A model generated the notes under the pieces. That model was not told where the DNA came from. It made no database searches and saw nothing but the letters and a program-made list of their open reading frames with translations. The translations under genes were made by a program, and so were the position numbers. Source: Heliocidaris tuberculata (Eukaryota; Echinodermata; Echinoidea; Camarodonta; Echinometridae). From it: a stretch of DNA of 64,000 bases. The stretch is taken from positions 15,835,129 through 15,899,128 of the forward strand of contig CM046838.1 of NCBI GenBank assembly GCA_025618425.1. Reading direction: 5' to 3'. This document shows positions 51,908 through 57,900 of this stretch, in pieces (position 1 is the stretch's first letter; each line of letters begins with the position of its first letter).

Positions 51908-54900
51908 GACGTTTATCATTCAGATATGATTATTTACGTCTGGGACCGACCTTTAACGCCACCATCCGAAAGACGTGACTCAGTCTCGAACCTGGGTCCG
52001 CTGAATCAGTTTATAACTTCCACTGATAGCTGGATTACAGGTGCATGCCACAACGCCCAGTTATTGCTATTGCTTGGGAGGCCTTCTTTTTATACCGTGG
52101 GCACAAACGTGCTAAAAAAGCTGCCCAGCGTCCACGTTTCATCCGTAGAAAGCCTTGACAGAACGTGAAAAACGTGTAAGAACTTGATGAGAACGTGAGA
52201 AACGTGAGGAACCCATCACAACGTGACGGGCCGGGAGGGAACGTACTGGCATCCGTGGTAGACCGAGGGGCCAAACCGTAGCGAGCCTTTGAGCCTCCGG
52301 GACTCAGCAGCCCCTTCCCCCACGGCCCGTCACTGATACCGTGATAGACCGTGAGAAAACTTAGCAAGACTTAACAAAACTTAATTACGGAGAAAAACTG
52401 GCCAAAATCACATGGCGCACTACGTATCAGGCAAACGGGGCTGCCGTGGTCGCCGGGAACATAATGTAAGCCTAGCATAAGGAGTCGATACCGATATCTT
52501 AACACTTGCAATGGCAAAAAAAAAAAAAAATGAAAAAAAAAAAAATGCAATGGCGTCCACACCGTTCTCGACGCAGGAAAAATATATATATATTTTTTAC
52601 CATCAGACTATAGGTTTCATGACGCTTGTATTGTGAATGTTGATTTAGAGTTCATCCTGGTTAATAATGTGGATTCACTGGGTCTTTTACTACTGAAAAT
52701 CTAACGTAAAATTTATAAGATCTATCTGAAAAGAAAATTAGATCATGAATTTTTATTCACTCCATCATCCCCATTGAGTAACTGTTAGTTTCTTTCCGTG
52801 TGATCTAGATGGAAGTCAGACCAAAATAATGTTGGCCTAGATTTAATTTCTGGCCTATAAGAATACAATTACTCATAGCACTTGTGAAATTACACTTCGA
52901 AATGTCTCTATTCCTCATGACCAATTGCCGAAATTCCCCAAAGCTAGCAACATCAACACCAACATCGAGCGTGAAATGAAAATTTCTTGATCCATAAGGG
53001 TACAGTGTTAGTGCATGGAATTGTGTATATGAAATAAAACACCGGCAACCAGAACTACATCAAAAAATCAAAGGCCAACACCTAACATCGACTGATTTTT
53101 TTCTCGTTTCATAGTTGGTGTTAGATCATGATTTCGTGGCAAAATAAACGCTAACACCAAACACAAACCGACCGTGAAATCACCCTTTGTGTCTATACAT
53201 TAAGAAATGGTTAAACACGGTTCTCATTTGCCGCGATAAACCGTGGGGCTGGGGGCTGGGGTTAAGCTTAATGCTCTTCAAATCTGTGTATTTTATAACA
53301 CATATAAATGAGTACTCCCGCAGCTACTTTTTTTCATCCCCATTTGTCATTCATTTACACATTAAGAGAACGGAAAAGAAGAATAAGAAAAGATAAGACC
53401 GCCACGGTTTACGGCTGCATAATGTCAACGAAAATTTACTTGTGATTGCCATCTAAAAAGGCAACATGACAAAAATCGATAAATCCGAGAGCAATCAAAA
53501 ATTGTCGAATGAGTATATTTCTGGGGGAAAAACACTTGCGTTAATTTTGAGGAAATTATTCATTAACCATTAACACCAACGCCTGGGGGTCGTTTCATCA
53601 AACCGTCATAACGACAAGATCAGCTACATCTCGACACTGTCGCTCAACTTTTCTGCTAAAGCCCACCGCACACTATACGATCGGTCTGCGACCCGATTTC
53701 AGAAGAAAATGTAATAACATTTTATACAAACATTAAAACACATAAAATATTTTTGATTCAGGTTCCGAATAGTGATATAGACAGTAAAATCGAAAATACT
53801 GCCTGTCGAGAGTTTTCTAGTCGGTGGAAAGGCCAAATCGGCTCCGAGTCGTAGTGACGTCACAGCAGTCCCACGATTGTCTACGGTTTGAATCTGATTT
53901 GGCCCTTATTCCGGGTATATGGCTAACAGCGCACCAAAACCCTATGTTTACTATTCATATCGTTGTTAAGAATCTAAATCAGGTAAATTTCATTTGTTAA
54001 AATGCCCATATTTCATGCTTTACGATTTATTTCCAAAATCGGATCGCAGTCGATCGTATAGTGTGCGGTGGGCTTAAGTGTGTCACAAAACCTCTTGAAA
54101 AGCATTGTCGATTCCATTGCTGATCCGTTGCTTTACATATTCAATTTATCTTTGAAGTCTGGCCAAGTTCCAGCTAAAATGAAAATTGCTGAAGTGATCC
54201 CATTATTCAAAAAAGGTGATAACCTGTCTGTCAACAATTATCGCCCCATATCTTTATTAACCTCGTTTTCAAAAATTTTGGAAAAAGTAGTCTATGTAAG
54301 AACTATTGCTTTTCTTAAAAAATACAATATTATATCCGACTCTCAGTTTGGTTTCAGAGAAAAACACAACACGACCCACGCTATTTTAACTCTCATAGAT
54401 CAAATCTCTAGTTCTTTTGATAAGTCTAATCACACTGTGGGTATGTTCCTTGATTTCTCTAAGGCTTTTGATACCATTAATCACGAGATACTACTGCATA
54501 AACTTGCTTACTATGGCATCAGAGGGAATGCATTGAAGTGGTTTAAGAGTTATCTTTCAGGTAGAGTACAATTTGTTAGCGTAAACAATTCGGACTCTTC
54601 TACCAAACCTGTTAATTGCGGAGTTCCTCAAGGAAGCCTTCTGGGCCCTCTTTTATTTATAATTTATGTAAATGATATTAAAAGGTCGTCTGATATTCTC
54701 TCTTTTATACTCTTTGCGGACGACTCCAATCTGTTCTACTCACATCACAATCCTATTGAACTCGTCACTGTTTTAAATGCCGAACTTAAAAAGGTGACGG
54801 ATTGGATAAAAGCTAACAAACTATCTTTAAATTTACAAAAAACAAATTATATGTTGTTTAGTAATTCCTTATCACATCTATCTGATCAAATTATATTTGA

Positions 54901-57900
54901 CAACACTGTTATTAAAGAAGTTAAAACAACCAAATTTTTAGGTATTACTATAGACAATAAATTATCATGGAATTCGCATATTGACAACACTTGCAAAACC
55001 ATATCAAGAAATATTGGAGTCATTCATCAACTAAAGCATGTTCTTCCATTATCAGCACTTCTGATGTTATATTCAACTCTCATCTTACCATATCTAAATT
55101 ATGGCATTTTGGCATGGGGAAACGCAGCAAGATCCAGGTTAGATAAAATTTTACTCTTGCAGAAAAAGGTTTTGAGAATAATATGTAATACATCTTACAG
55201 AGCGCATACTGATATTTTGTTTCGCCAAAATCGTATTCTCATAATTCATGACCTTTATCGATTTCAGCTGTACCAATTCATGTACAATCTTGATAGAAAT
55301 AATATGCCATTCGTTTTGAAACAACTGTTTGCAAAAAATAGCACTTTACACAGGTACTACACCAGGCAAGCAAACGATTATCATTTACCCAAAACTCGAA
55401 CGGCTTTTGCCAGTAAAACTATATTTTTCAATGGTCCTAAATATTGGAACTCATTAGAACAGAATTTAAAACTTACCCCTAACTTAAGTAGGTTCAAATA
55501 TCTTGTGAAGAAACACTTGACTGACTTATACTGATGTAAATAATTCACTCTGCTTTTATTTATTTTTCTTTTCTTTTCATTCCATAATTGTGTATTTATC
55601 TTTTTTTTTTATAATAGTTATATATACGTGTATATATAATATACTGATTTCCACTCGAAATCTCTTTTATTTCATTAATTTTATATTGTAATGTTAGCTC
55701 AACTGTATATAATGTACATATGTTTTGTTTAGTAATTTCCTCCCTCTCAAACAATTACTTTAATTTAAACGAAAATCTTTTTTTTTGTTTGTTGTTTTTT
55801 TAAAAACATATATTATTGTATCATTATTCGATTAGGGGGTCTACATCACACAAGCTAAGCTTTTTAGTAGATCCCTCCACATATCATTTTGTCACCTTTC
55901 TATGTCATATTTATGTATTCTCTGTTTTTGCAGTGTTTGTAATTTATACATATTGTTGTAATTTCAATGTAAATGTGGAATCTGAATAAAATAAAATAAA
56001 ATCAAATCAAATCAAAGCCGTCTTTGCCAAGATCAGCGACAACTTCCCTGACAAGTACTAGTCGGTACTCCAAACCTGTCATATGTTTTTAGAACGCCAT
56101 CACAAGCCAGCTTTTAGATAGTCTATGGGCTGCGAAAAAATGAAAAAATGTTAATTTAGAGAAAATGTACTTCCTGATCTTTAAGCACATTCCTTTATCA
56201 TATAGTTTGTATTAATTGCTATATGATAATATTGTACCGACGGACAATATGTTTTTATGGCGTCTTTACCCCCCAACAAGTAAATGAGATTAATATTATT
56301 TATTCTCACATTGGTCTACCATAGAAGCAGCGTCGAAAACGGAACAGTCTGTATCTACAGACCCATGTGAACGACGACAATTTATTCTGTATGTATTTTC
56401 CCTATATTTTCCCCCTTTCACGCAATGCTTTGATGTAAATTATATTATACGTATTTTTTTCAAAAAAAAAAAAAAAAAAAAATTCGGTCATAAAATATCT
56501 TAATTTAATTATTTTCTCTAAAGTGAACGCGATTTGGGTCTTCTTTCCATAATTAGTCAATTATGGTATCCTCTTACTTACAAATCTAGATTCGTACATC
56601 GAATTCGCATCCTCGAGTTTTCTCAATTCTATAAATTCCAAAATGCCATAAGTAGCCCATCTCTCCATGTAAACGGGATGTGTGTATTATCAGTATTAAT
56701 TTTCGCTACCATTTTTGACATTTTGGAACAGTTTGGGAAAAACATCTTTCGTCATGCCTTTGTGAAACAGTTTATTAGGTCCATGATATTTTGGTAGATC
56801 GCTGACAAGAGTTATGACTGTCATGGAGTTGATTTGATGAAACGATCCCCAGACTGCATACAAAAGGAAAGTAAATGCAGATTGTTAAGTGTAATAATTG
56901 TTCTTTACGTACACAATTTGGCGACTTGATGAAAAGATTTAGTGGTTATAAATCAAGGACCATAGAGTGAAACGTAAAATTTACAATTTGAAAGTCACTT
57001 CAAATAGGTGTGCCATTATTCGTGCTAATCCAAAAAGTATTCAATGAAATACATTGTCAGGTTGGTTGTTAAATGGGTTGTTAAACATACTTCCTGAGTA
57101 ACAAATTGCGCCTGCATCCCTCGTATGATTGCATGAGTAACGTTCAACTCCTCCATAAGTACAGTTTGTTAGGTTATCTTCTGCTCCATTACACCCGACA
57201 TTCCTAAGAAGAATACGACCTGATCCCTGACCAAACCTAGCTGATTTCGTTGCGCGCAAGGCTCCATCAAACTCCAGCATTCTACAAACCACTCTCGCGT
57301 CTCTCAGACCCCAATCATCGTCACATATAGTTCCCCAGGATCCATTGGACATGACCTCTACTCTGCCTTCAGCATCACTGGATCCACCGATCAGACGAAC
57401 TTGTAATGGATTGAGGTGGGCTATGGAAGATCAAGGTAAAATAGTAAGGTTGTAGATTTTGAATAACTCTGTGCAGGTTTAGGAAAAAAATAAGAAAATG
57501 TTAGGTAAGACATAGCTACTGTTTTCCATTTTATTTGTTCTTTATTCCGTTCATGAAACCCATCTGAAATACCAAAACCTAAACATATTAATGTACAGAA
57601 ATAAATCCTTACAATCGAAATATACAAGAACGAAAAATATGCATGTATAAAAACGAAAGTCTTCAATTATTTTTATCTTTAAAAAAAATAAAGAAAGAAA
57701 AAAAATTAAAAACATAAAACAAAGTACATGTACAAGGGAAAACTAGAAGGCGGTGTTACGAATATCATGACAAAAGTGATGTTGAATATTCATATCCATG
57801 CGGCTTACATGGTCATTTTTTTGTGTGTCTTTGGAGATGGGAGCCATTAAAATACCAATGAAAAAGGGCAAATTTACCATTTGAAAGTCACTTCAAATAG

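Larger units (their letters stand above)
36354..53185. mobile_element. 16.8-kb nested insertion with GGGTGA-type ends
   Basis: Left end GGGTGAAATCACG and right end CGTGAAATCACCC (inverted, two mismatches in 13), with TTGGTGTT motifs repeated just inside both ends. The flanks join as ...GTGTCCATACATT / TTTGTGTCTATACATTAAGAAA, matching the uninterrupted sister introns (for example 19678-19700). The exact target duplication is unclear because the flank itself contains TGTCCATACATTGTGTCCAT. Inside are a dispersed LINE relic and several smaller elements; no transposase, polymerase B or integrase was recognised. Confidence 0.6.
53585..56851. mobile_element. composite insertion with GGGGGTCGTTTCATCAAA ends
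   Basis: GGGGTCGTTTCATCAAA at the left and TTTGATGAAACGATCCCC at the right bracket a LINE and a MITE. Sister introns read CACCAATGCCAGACTGCATA without it. The outer repeats suggest that a small MITE was itself the landing site for the other two. Confidence 0.65.
35991..57090 (-). other. 21.1-kb intron D4-D5
   Basis: Pieces of the shared intron unit remain at 35991-36353, 53186-53585 and 56851-57090, together about 1.0 kb, close to the 880-bp introns elsewhere. The rest is two nested insertions, described separately. No SRCR exon is hidden inside. Confidence 0.8.

Noticed and set aside
36354..53185. Maverick/Polinton or other giant virus-like element
   Set aside because: The size fits, but no protein-primed polymerase, integrase, ATPase, protease or capsid-like ORF is present; the coding pieces are LINE fragments and the rest are MITEs.
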